Positions 57,894-64,000 of a stretch of 64,000 bases of DNA are shown here, piece by piece. Source of the DNA: G020354945 sp964570585 (GTDB taxonomy: Bacteria; Omnitrophota; Gorgyraeia; JABMRG01; JAFGKX01); the NCBI GenBank assembly GCA_964570585.1, contig CAZMYR010000006.1, positions 1 to 64,000 of the forward strand, given 5' to 3'. Numbering within the stretch: position 1 is the first letter of the stretch; each line of letters starts with the position of its first letter. A program made the translations under genes and the position numbers. The notes under the pieces were generated by a model, which saw only the letters and a program-made list of their open reading frames with translations, was not told the origin of the DNA and did no database searches.

Positions 57894-60800
57894 TCACCCC
57901 CAGCAAATATCATAATAATCGCACTTTTGATTCTTTTGCGTGCCGCATTTGTCCTTATCGGGCTCGGGCAATTTTTCAAATTCTAAATTTCTTATTTTTT
58001 TTGCGCAATCTATTATAATCTCTTCCAATCGCCTGGCCATATCTTCTGCGATAGTTACATCTTTATTTTTAAACTCATCTTTTTTAAGACCGTATTTTGG
58101 AGAGTCATTTTTTATCGGCTCAATAAATACCAGGCGCCCCGAGATTACTCTATTGCCTTTATTCTGTCTTTTTGCTCTATCGTACAATAACTTATAACAG
58201 ACTAACTGCCTTAAATAACCATCGCATTCATCACTGTTTAAATCCGTAAATTTTTCTATACTTTTAAAATGGGAATCAGGTGTTCCGGTTTTATAATCTA
58301 CCACCCTTATGGTTTTATCTTTCTCGTTTTCAAACTCGCTTTTATCGTATTTTCCGGTAAATAAGATATTATCCCCTAAAGTGATCAATAATTTCTGCTC
58401 AAGGCCGATCGGTTTTATTGGATTTTTTGATTCTTTTTTAAACCAGCTTCTTACATCATTCAATTTTCTTTCACAATGAATGAAGATGCTCTTCTCAACC
58501 CCTTGAAATCTTAATTCTTGTATAAATGATTTTTTAAAAAAGTTAAAATCGGGAAATCGTCCCCCCTCCCTATAAAATCTATAGGTATCCTCTAAGGCCT
58601 TGTGCACGCAGCTTCCGAAAATGAGACTTTTATTCTTTTTCGCCGGAAGCATCAGCACATTGTTATATAAAAATTTTCTTTTGCACTTTATATAAGTATT
58701 TAAGCTGGTGGGGTTAAGCGAAAGGTCTCCTATTAAATCTTTTAAGACACCTTCTGTCCCTATAAACGGGTCCTTTTTATCTGTAAGCTTAATGGATTTT
58801 ACCATAAGGGATTCTTCTTGCGTCTCTCCTTGCGCCTTTTCAGTATCTAAGCCGATATTTTCAATATAGGAGCTTGTTACAGTATTTTGAGTCGGGCTGG
58901 CTGTGTATATAATATTCGATTTTGCCCGGGATGATGCTACGTAAAAAAGCCTGGTTTCATCATAAAGATTGAGTCTTTTGATATAGGTTTTATCTTTTAC
59001 CTTTTCCTTGGCCGGGAACATATCCGGTGGCAGCGGAATCAATTCTCCCCGCGGCCTTATAGGCCAGTTTTTATCCTGCAAACAAAAAGGGATAATAACC
59101 GTATGAAATTCTAACCCCTTTGTGCCATGCGCGGTATAGACCCTGACCCCGTCCTGAGTAGCAGTAACCAGATTTCCACGCAAAGCCATGTTATGCTGTT
59201 TTCTTGTCTCTATCTCTTCTAAAAAATCTGATAAACTCAAACCGGGCCTTGATAAATCTGCTAATTTAATCATATTGACAAAAGAAGTCAGCGCCCTTAA
59301 ATCTCTTATTCTTAGAATCTTATTTGTATTGTATTCTTCAAGAATATATTTATACAATCCGACATCTTCTATAAAATGCATCAGGAGGGCATGGGTAGGG
59401 GAATTTTCAGCGTTTTTAAATAACTTCATAATCGCCCAGCCGGCTTTGTGTAATTTATCAGGGCTTTGTAGTTTTAATTCTTTAACTATATGTAGTTTTT
59501 TAGTCGCATTAATCTCCGGAGGAGTATTAGACTTTAAGTTTTCTACATAGAAACTATTCAAAAATTCTCCAAGAAATGTAACCTCGCTAAATTCTAACCT
59601 TTTAACTCCGGATTTGTCTTTGTATGCCAATTTTTTAAGATTGACCCTGCCGATAATCTTTAAAATATCAGTCATAGGAATATCGAAGTAATCGCTGGTT
59701 ATAACCCTGTAAAATGCGGCGTCTTTCTCTGAATAATCAGCAGTATCTTTTATATGGGCCAGTTGTAAAACATCCAACATCTGCCTTGCCCGCTTCTCTG
59801 AACTTATATCCTCCTTGCCGTCTGTCGCATATGGAATCCCTCTTTTTTGAAACGTATCTATGACCTTAAGTATATCTTCCCGTTTTCTTAGTAAAACTGC
59901 GATATTGTTGTAAGGCCTTGATTTTTCTTCTGCGCTAAACTCGTCCGAAGCCGCAATATCTTTCTTAATATCTTCTATTCTATCGCATATAAAGATAAGC
60001 TCTTCTTCATCAGTGGTAAATTGCCTGAAATTTATTTCCTTGCGCTTAAAATCTCGTCGAGGAATCAACTCCTTAGCTTCAGTGCGTTCGTCGGAAGGAA
60101 GCTGGGATATAATCTTATCCGAAAGCCTTATTACCTCTTTGGTGGAACGATAATTATCCTTTAAAGAAACAATTTTTATTTCCGGGAGGCGGCTTTTTAA
60201 TAATTTAAAATTGCCGACGCTGGCGCCCTGGAAACGGTATATGGACTGGTCGTCATCGCCAACGCAACAGATATTCGCCTTTTTAGAAGAGAGGGTTGCA
60301 AAAAGGAGTTCAAGCTGGGCCCCGTTTGTATCCTGATATTCATCTACCATTATGTATGTATATTGAGATTGGATCTGTTTTTTTAAGTCCGCTTCTTTCT
60401 TCAGAGCTTCAAGGGCAATAATTATCATATCATCAAAATCATATCTACCCCTTTCATCAAAAATTTCCTTACTCTGTCCTGCTTTATAAAATTCATATAA
60501 TTTATAAATTTTGGCCAGGGCCTTTATGCGGGGTATGTGTTTTTCCTCTATATACACTCCGTCCGGTTTTAGATTTTCAATATATTGCTCAAAGAATTCA
60601 GGGGTTATGCCCTCTCTTTTTAATTCGCTGATTCTTGTTTCTATGGCACCGTGGTAAAAATAAGGCGCCTTAAACGGCCTTATGGCATCTATGCCGTCGG
60701 TGTGGTCCAATATATACTCCAACGCCCTTATCTTTTCTACATCGGTTATTTCTATTTTATCCTGAATATAATTGGCTGCTTCTTCTGATTCAAGGATAAT

Positions 60801-61091
60801 GGAATTGGCAAAGCTATGGAATGTGCCGGTTTCAATTTCATAACCATGCGGTCCTAACATTTTACCGAGGCGTTCTTTCATCTCCTTTACCGCTGAATTG
60901 GTATAAGTAAGGATGAGTATATTTTCAGGTAAGGCCCTCTTTTTATGTATAATATTTGCTGCTCTGACTGATAGCAGTTCTGTCTTGCCGGTTCCAGGGC
61001 CGGCTAAGACTAAAACCGGGCCGTCTGTAGTATCTACAGCCTGTCTTTGCTGAGCATTAAGCTTATTATAATATGTTTTGAAATTATCCAT
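57894..61091 (-). CDS. UvrD-type helicase fused to a PD-(D/E)XK nuclease with Fe-S cysteines
   Basis: 1065 residues. UvrD/Rep helicase about 1-720 with VLAGPGTGKTELL (about 28-40), MVDEYQDTNGAQ, GDDDQSIYRFQGA and YTAHGTKGLEFHTVI. The C-terminal AddB/Cas4-like nuclease (about 780-1065) has RVVDYKTGT and four cysteines: one in YIKCKRKF near 800, and C-x6-C-x5-C at the very end, the pattern that holds a 4Fe-4S cluster. A single-chain exonuclease/helicase of the AddAB or PcrA-nuclease type for repair. Its start lies beside palindrome A copy 2, whose GGTGC word falls in ribosome-site position. Confidence 0.92.
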   Translation of the reverse strand: MDNFKTYYNKLNAQQRQAVDTTDGPVLVLAGPGTGKTELLSVRAANIIHKKRALPENILILTYTNSAVKEMKERLGKMLGPHGYEIETGTFHSFANSIILESEEAANYIQDKIEITDVEKIRALEYILDHTDGIDAIRPFKAPYFYHGAIETRISELKREGITPEFFEQYIENLKPDGVYIEEKHIPRIKALAKIYKLYEFYKAGQSKEIFDERGRYDFDDMIIIALEALKKEADLKKQIQSQYTYIMVDEYQDTNGAQLELLFATLSSKKANICCVGDDDQSIYRFQGASVGNFKLLKSRLPEIKIVSLKDNYRSTKEVIRLSDKIISQLPSDERTEAKELIPRRDFKRKEINFRQFTTDEEELIFICDRIEDIKKDIAASDEFSAEEKSRPYNNIAVLLRKREDILKVIDTFQKRGIPYATDGKEDISSEKRARQMLDVLQLAHIKDTADYSEKDAAFYRVITSDYFDIPMTDILKIIGRVNLKKLAYKDKSGVKRLEFSEVTFLGEFLNSFYVENLKSNTPPEINATKKLHIVKELKLQSPDKLHKAGWAIMKLFKNAENSPTHALLMHFIEDVGLYKYILEEYNTNKILRIRDLRALTSFVNMIKLADLSRPGLSLSDFLEEIETRKQHNMALRGNLVTATQDGVRVYTAHGTKGLEFHTVIIPFCLQDKNWPIRPRGELIPLPPDMFPAKEKVKDKTYIKRLNLYDETRLFYVASSRAKSNIIYTASPTQNTVTSSYIENIGLDTEKAQGETQEESLMVKSIKLTDKKDPFIGTEGVLKDLIGDLSLNPTSLNTYIKCKRKFLYNNVLMLPAKKNKSLIFGSCVHKALEDTYRFYREGGRFPDFNFFKKSFIQELRFQGVEKSIFIHCERKLNDVRSWFKKESKNPIKPIGLEQKLLITLGDNILFTGKYDKSEFENEKDKTIRVVDYKTGTPDSHFKSIEKFTDLNSDECDGYLRQLVCYKLLYDRAKRQNKGNRVISGRLVFIEPIKNDSPKYGLKKDEFKNKDVTIAEDMARRLEEIIIDCAKKIRNLEFEKLPEPDKDKCGTQKNQKCDYYDICWG

Positions 61092-61098
61092 AATATTA

Positions 61099-61180
61099 GC
61101 ACCGTTTACAGTTCCAAAGGGGTAAGTGTCCCCTAATCTTTGCTGGGGGACATTTACCTCTTTGGAACCGTAAACGGTAC
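61099..61180. repeat. Palindromic repeat, family A (copy 2)
   Basis: GCACCGTTTACAGTTCCAAAG pairs with CTTTGGAACCGTAAACGGTAC; inner arms GGTAAGTGTCCCC and GGGGACATTTACC. Same family as 83-173. Lies between the helicase start and the YjbQ stop. Confidence 0.85.
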
Positions 61181-61201
61181 TTCCAAACGAACGAAACGTC
61201 C

Positions 61202-61621
61202 CTACTTTCCTATAAATTGCGCTATCAATTTACGCGAACGAGGCCTGTTATCAAAGTCTATAAAGATAATCTGCTGCCATGTTCCTAAGGTCAATTCACC
61301 TTTTACAAACGGGACTGTCAAGGAAGCGCCAATGGTAGAAGCCCTGATATGGGAATAGCCATTTGCGTCTCCCCAGGTAGCATCGTGGGCATAAGAAACA
61401 TCGGAAGGGGCAATTCTTTCAAAGGAGTCCTTTAAATCCTTTATAAGACCGGATTCGTATTCTACTGTTGTTAAACCCCCTGTTGAGCCGGAAACAAAAA
61501 CAGTTACAGTGCCATCCTGCATGTCTGTTTCAGAAAGAGCCTTATTAACCTGGCCGGTGATATCTATTATATGGGCGTTTCCTTTTGTCTTTAATGCTAT
61601 GTATTTAGTGCTAACTTTCAT
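61202..61621 (-). CDS. YjbQ/UPF0047 family protein (copy 2)
   Basis: 139 residues, paralogue of 14333-14728 with the same motifs (STGGLTTVEYESGLIKDLKD, HIRASTIGASLTVPFVKGEL, TLGTWQQIIFIDFDNRPRSR). The CPHTTAGI segment of copy 1 is replaced here by VSGSTGGLTT, so the two are clearly diverged. The ribosome site and start overlap a half copy of palindrome E. Confidence 0.85.
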   Translation of the reverse strand: MKVSTKYIALKTKGNAHIIDITGQVNKALSETDMQDGTVTVFVSGSTGGLTTVEYESGLIKDLKDSFERIAPSDVSYAHDATWGDANGYSHIRASTIGASLTVPFVKGELTLGTWQQIIFIDFDNRPRSRKLIAQFIGK

Positions 61622-61650
61622 TTTAATTGTACCTGTCCCTATTTTTTATT
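61621..61650. repeat. Half copy of palindrome family E
   Basis: ATTGTACCTGTCCCTATTTTT matches one arm of 49811-49875. It encodes the last residues of the HhH-GPD gene (NRDRYN and the stop) and lies directly in front of yjbQ copy 2. Confidence 0.75.
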
Positions 61651-62300
61651 AGACTACACCATTTGCGAAGCGCGCATTCTGAACATATTGGTTTTTTCTT
61701 GCAAACCCATTTTGCATGCTCAACAATTAATGCGTGATATTCATTGAATAGTTTACTCCTTTTAGGAAGGTTGTTTTCAAAAAGTCGCTGGATCTGCTCA
61801 TAAGAAGCGTTGGGCTTTATCAATCCCTGCCTTTCTAATATCCTTTTGGTGTATGCGTCTACGACAAATACGGCCTTCCCTGCTGCATATAATAAAATAG
61901 AATCTGCCGTTTCGGGCCCTATTCCGTTGATGGCCAGAAGTTGTTTTCTGATATTGCCGGTGGAATTTGAAAAAAAATTGCTTAAACTGCCTTTATAATT
62001 TTTAAATAGGTAATCTATAAAACTTTTAAGGCGTTTTGCTTTTATATTATGATAACCGCAGGATTTAATAAGTGAGGATAATTCCGATATTTTTATCCTA
62101 TAAAGCTGCCTTGGCGAAAGTTTCCTTTTCTTCTTTAGATTCGCTATCGCCTTTTCAACATTCTCCCAGGATGTATTCTGGGTAAGTATGGCTCCGACTA
62201 TTACCTCAAACGGAGAATCCGCAGGCCACCAGTTTCTCGGGCCATAGATTTTATATAGGATATTATAGATTTCAGATAATCTCTTTGAGAGTTTTTGCAT
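61623..62300 (-). CDS. HhH-GPD DNA glycosylase (endonuclease III-like, MagIII/Ogg-like)
   Basis: 225 residues. HhH-GPD core with LLAINGIGPETADSILLYAA, catalytic-region AVFVVDAYTKRILERQG and a terminal 4Fe-4S cysteine motif CKKKPICSECALRKWC. The core resembles 3-methyladenine glycosylase MagIII and Nth. The last six residues are repeat-derived. Overlaps the DUF72 gene by 29 bases. Confidence 0.88.
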   Translation of the reverse strand: MQKLSKRLSEIYNILYKIYGPRNWWPADSPFEVIVGAILTQNTSWENVEKAIANLKKKRKLSPRQLYRIKISELSSLIKSCGYHNIKAKRLKSFIDYLFKNYKGSLSNFFSNSTGNIRKQLLAINGIGPETADSILLYAAGKAVFVVDAYTKRILERQGLIKPNASYEQIQRLFENNLPKRSKLFNEYHALIVEHAKWVCKKKPICSECALRKWCSLIKNRDRYN

Positions 62301-63009
62301 TCTTTACCGCATAACCGTGCGCGTCATTATTAAAATATATATACACATCTTTGCCTTTAGAGAGGTGTTTTTTTATCAAATTCGCATCTGCCTTAAGTTG
62401 CGCGCCGGAATAGTATCCGGAATATAATCTTGCGCTTGTACCATGGCGGCGTATATAAATAAAATCGCAAGTTTCATGCATGTCATTAGAACATTCAGGC
62501 CAATCAGCACTGCATATAGCGATATTTGATTTTTTAAGTAACTTATATATATCTTTATTAAACCAACTTGCATCTCTAAATTCAAACACATGGCGAACAT
62601 TTTTATATCTTTGCAAGTTTTTTAAAAAATCAGAAAGTCGCTTAATATCGTATTTAAACTTAGGCGGAAGCTGCCATAAAACTACATCTATCTTTTTAGA
62701 GAGCGGCTCTGCTCTTTTAAACATAAGCTTAAGCGGCCCTGCGGCAGCGCGAAGCCTCTTGATATGGGTGATAAATCTTGAACCCTTGATAGCAAAAATG
62801 AAATTTTCCGGGGTGCGCTTATTCCATCCTGCAAATGCTCCTCTTTGAGGGAGCCTGTAGAATGTGACATTTAGCTCAACTGAATTAAAATGCTTGCAGT
62901 AGTATTCTAACCATTTATCCTGCTTTAAGCCAGCAGGGTAAAAAACACCGCCTGACCAGTGATTATAAGAATAACCACTTGTCCCTATATAGAGCTTTCC
63001 GGCTTTCAC
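62272..63009 (-). CDS. DUF72 family protein (YecE-like)
   Basis: 245 residues with the YecE TIM-barrel signatures: IGTSGYSYNHWSGGVFYPAG, KHFNSVELNVTFYRLPQRGA, PPKFKYDIKRLSDFL and FEFRDASWFNKDIYKLLKKS. Function unestablished; often beside nucleotide or DNA repair genes, as here. Overlaps the LOG gene by four bases. Confidence 0.9.
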   Translation of the reverse strand: MKAGKLYIGTSGYSYNHWSGGVFYPAGLKQDKWLEYYCKHFNSVELNVTFYRLPQRGAFAGWNKRTPENFIFAIKGSRFITHIKRLRAAAGPLKLMFKRAEPLSKKIDVVLWQLPPKFKYDIKRLSDFLKNLQRYKNVRHVFEFRDASWFNKDIYKLLKKSNIAICSADWPECSNDMHETCDFIYIRRHGTSARLYSGYYSGAQLKADANLIKKHLSKGKDVYIYFNNDAHGYAVKNAKTLKEII

Positions 63010-63671
63010 CTTTTTTTATGAAATTTATTTATATATGGGACTATCTCATCGGGATTATCGATTACTTTAAAGATATTGAGGTCTTTTTTATTAATCCTGT
63101 CTTCCTGGTACATCTTTTTATCTATCCAGCTTATAAGATCTTTCCAGAATTCTGCGCCAACAAGTACGACCGGGAAAGGTGTTATTCTCTTTGTTTGAAT
63201 AAGGGTGAGCGATTCAAAAAATTCATCCATTGTCCCAAATCCGCCCGGTAGAACTACAAAGGCTTTGGCATATTTGGTGAACATTACCTTGCGGCAGAAA
63301 AAATAACGGAAACTCAAAAGGTGTGTAATATAGGGATTGGGCTTTTGAACTATGGGAAACTCTATATTTAATCCTATGGATTGGCCTTTTGCCTTTTTTG
63401 CCCCTTTGTTAGCTGCCTCCATAATACCAGGCCCTGCTCCGGTCACTACTGCATAATCGGCCTTTGCTAAATTATAGGCTATTCTTTCTGTTAACTTATA
63501 ATATTTCTGGGCCGGCTTAGTCCTGGATGAACCAAATATGGCCACTGCCTTTTTAAGGTGGGCCAACTCCTCAAACCCTTCGACAAACTCGCTCATTATC
63601 CTGAAGACCCGCCAGGGGTCTTCCATAGTAAAGTCTATACTTGTTTTCTCTTGAATCTTTTTCTTAGCCAT
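63006..63671 (-). CDS. LOG family protein (TIGR00730-type)
   Basis: 221 residues. Rossmann fold with AIFGSSRTKPAQKYYKLTER, VVTGAGPGIMEAANKGAKKA and the LOG catalytic PGGFGTMDEFFESLTLIQTK. Nucleoside 5-prime-monophosphate phosphoribohydrolase family; the full PGGxGTxxE motif suggests it is active. It is the first gene of the minus-strand operon with DUF72 and the glycosylase. Confidence 0.9.
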   Translation of the reverse strand: MAKKKIQEKTSIDFTMEDPWRVFRIMSEFVEGFEELAHLKKAVAIFGSSRTKPAQKYYKLTERIAYNLAKADYAVVTGAGPGIMEAANKGAKKAKGQSIGLNIEFPIVQKPNPYITHLLSFRYFFCRKVMFTKYAKAFVVLPGGFGTMDEFFESLTLIQTKRITPFPVVLVGAEFWKDLISWIDKKMYQEDRINKKDLNIFKVIDNPDEIVPYINKFHKKR

Positions 63672-63721
63672 AATAATCCTCCTTAATAAGCAAACTTAAT
63701 TATAATACCTGAAAACCTTCA

Positions 63722-63784
63722 TTTCAAGCAAATTCGCAAAATTCGCAAAATTACCAAAATCTAAAAAAACTAAAAAAATTTTAA
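63722..63784. repeat. Micro-repeat array (TTCGCAAAATTCGCAAAATT type)
   Basis: AAATTCGCAAAATTCGCAAAA followed by AAAATCTAAAAAAACTAAAA. Lies between the LOG start and the spoVG upstream block, abutting the identical 40-base region. The A-rich half could pair with T-rich bases to its right. Confidence 0.75.
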
Positions 63785-63828
63785 TTTTTTTGAAATAATT
63801 TGCCTAAAAAAATCGTCTATTTATAGTG
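63785..63828 (+). promoter_or_regulatory. Upstream block and probable promoter of spoVG (identical to the RAYT upstream block)
   Basis: 63785-63824 matches 48321-48360 exactly (40 bases). It contains TTGCCT (63800-63805), a 16-base spacer and TATAGT (63822-63827). The leader then carries GGGGAATCCTGCCCC and a GAGGAGGTG ribosome site. Confidence 0.75.
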
Positions 63829-63875
63829 AGTGAAAAATCAAAGGGGAATCCTGCCCCAGTGAGGAGGTGATAAAA

Positions 63876-64000
63876 ATGACTGACCAAGCAATTGAAATCA
63901 GGGTAGAGCGCATACACAGGCTAGATGGCGAAGGTTCGCTAAAAGGCTTTGCCGATATCTCCATTGCCGGCACTTTCTTAGTAAAGGGTTTAAGAATAGT
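63876..64000 (+). CDS. spoVG: SpoVG family regulatory protein, N-terminal fragment
   Basis: The first 41 codons are in the window (MTDQAIEIRVERIHRLDGEG, then SLKGFADISIAGTFLVKGLR). SpoVG is a small DNA/RNA-binding protein with broad regulatory roles. The strand-order pattern (VRxV region, LKGFADI, the F(L/V)VKGLRI motif) fits the family although it is longer at the front. Strong GAGGAGGTG site; cut by the window edge. Confidence 0.85.
   Translation, partial: MTDQAIEIRVERIHRLDGEGSLKGFADISIAGTFLVKGLRI

Overview
The window reads as a piece of a bacterial chromosome from the PVC superphylum, most likely Candidatus Omnitrophota. The best marker is the small basic protein at 16887-17210, a family I know only from Chlamydiae, Verrucomicrobia, Planctomycetes and relatives. 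Supporting signs are a Gram-negative envelope (TolC/MFP/RND efflux, a beta-barrel-like protein, an LpxH-like hydrolase), exosortase-associated TIGR04073 proteins, type IV pilus/type II secretion ATPases, a SpoVG homologue and short-form housekeeping enzymes. Most genes lie on the minus strand in tightly packed operons, often with ATGA or TGATG stop/start overlaps. I recognised no rRNA, tRNA, CRISPR array, prophage or plasmid module.

Layout. 1-6623: secretion/pilus and polysaccharide block (start of gspF, two GspE/PilB ATPases, a chain-length-determinant protein with a decayed kinase domain, a CheY-like receiver, a lone MshEN domain). 6712-8121: HAMP-GAF-degenerate GGDEF protein. 8222-8858: MntA/HepT toxin-antitoxin. 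9013-10581: DUF4416, a DUF6941-like protein and an orphan. 10901-12237 (+): ExeA/XrtA-type AAA ATPase and GspB-like partner. 12336-15813: HD-GYP protein, GNAT, YjbQ, AroB. 15937-17757: site-2 protease, tRNA-binding domain, PVC small basic protein, SPOR protein. 17896-22924 (+): glycine cleavage operon gcvT-gcvH-gcvPA-gcvPB followed by a lipoate ligase, so enzyme, lipoyl carrier and lipoylation enzyme sit together. 22956-29577: a c-di-GMP-receptor-rich stretch (MshEN-PilZ fusion, STAS-PilZ, PilZ) mixed with Nth, a nuclease lipoprotein, Dtd, VanZ and an M23 peptidase. 29695-36665: ACT protein, outer-membrane protein, NnrE, Pgi, LemA/TPM pair, LpxH-like enzyme. 37262-41406: a ligase-ACP-acyltransferase fusion coupled to a GlcD-type oxidase. 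41833-48145: MarR-TolC-MFP-RND-PII-like efflux operon. 48247-49967: a REP-associated tyrosine transposase (RAYT) element and a remnant copy. 49970-57542: SPFH/NfeD, RCK-type membrane protein, LOG-like protein, M48 protease, bifunctional nuclease, Era, elongation-factor-like protein. 57894-63671: UvrD-nuclease fusion, second YjbQ, HhH-GPD glycosylase, DUF72, LOG. 63876-64000 (+): start of spoVG, cut by the window edge.

The most unusual content is not the genes but what lies between and inside them. (i) At least six families of perfect or near-perfect palindromes carry GTCCC/GGGAC words, and one RAYT transposase is present. The palindromes sit on gene boundaries, supplying stop codons or purine-rich words before start codons, and two sequence blocks of this kind lie in frame inside proteins. 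(ii) Nearly every operon junction holds a different self-complementary micro-repeat array. Two of these form the signal peptides of exported proteins. (iii) A 40-base block is identical upstream of the RAYT and of spoVG, as if the transposase has captured, or shares, the spoVG promoter. (iv) The lipoate ligase is bracketed by RAYT-type ends, and an EamA transporter lies between 91-base direct copies of the RAYT 3-prime end. (v) The divergent SPOR and gcvT promoters place -10 boxes 8-9 bases before the start codons, which predicts leaderless mRNAs.
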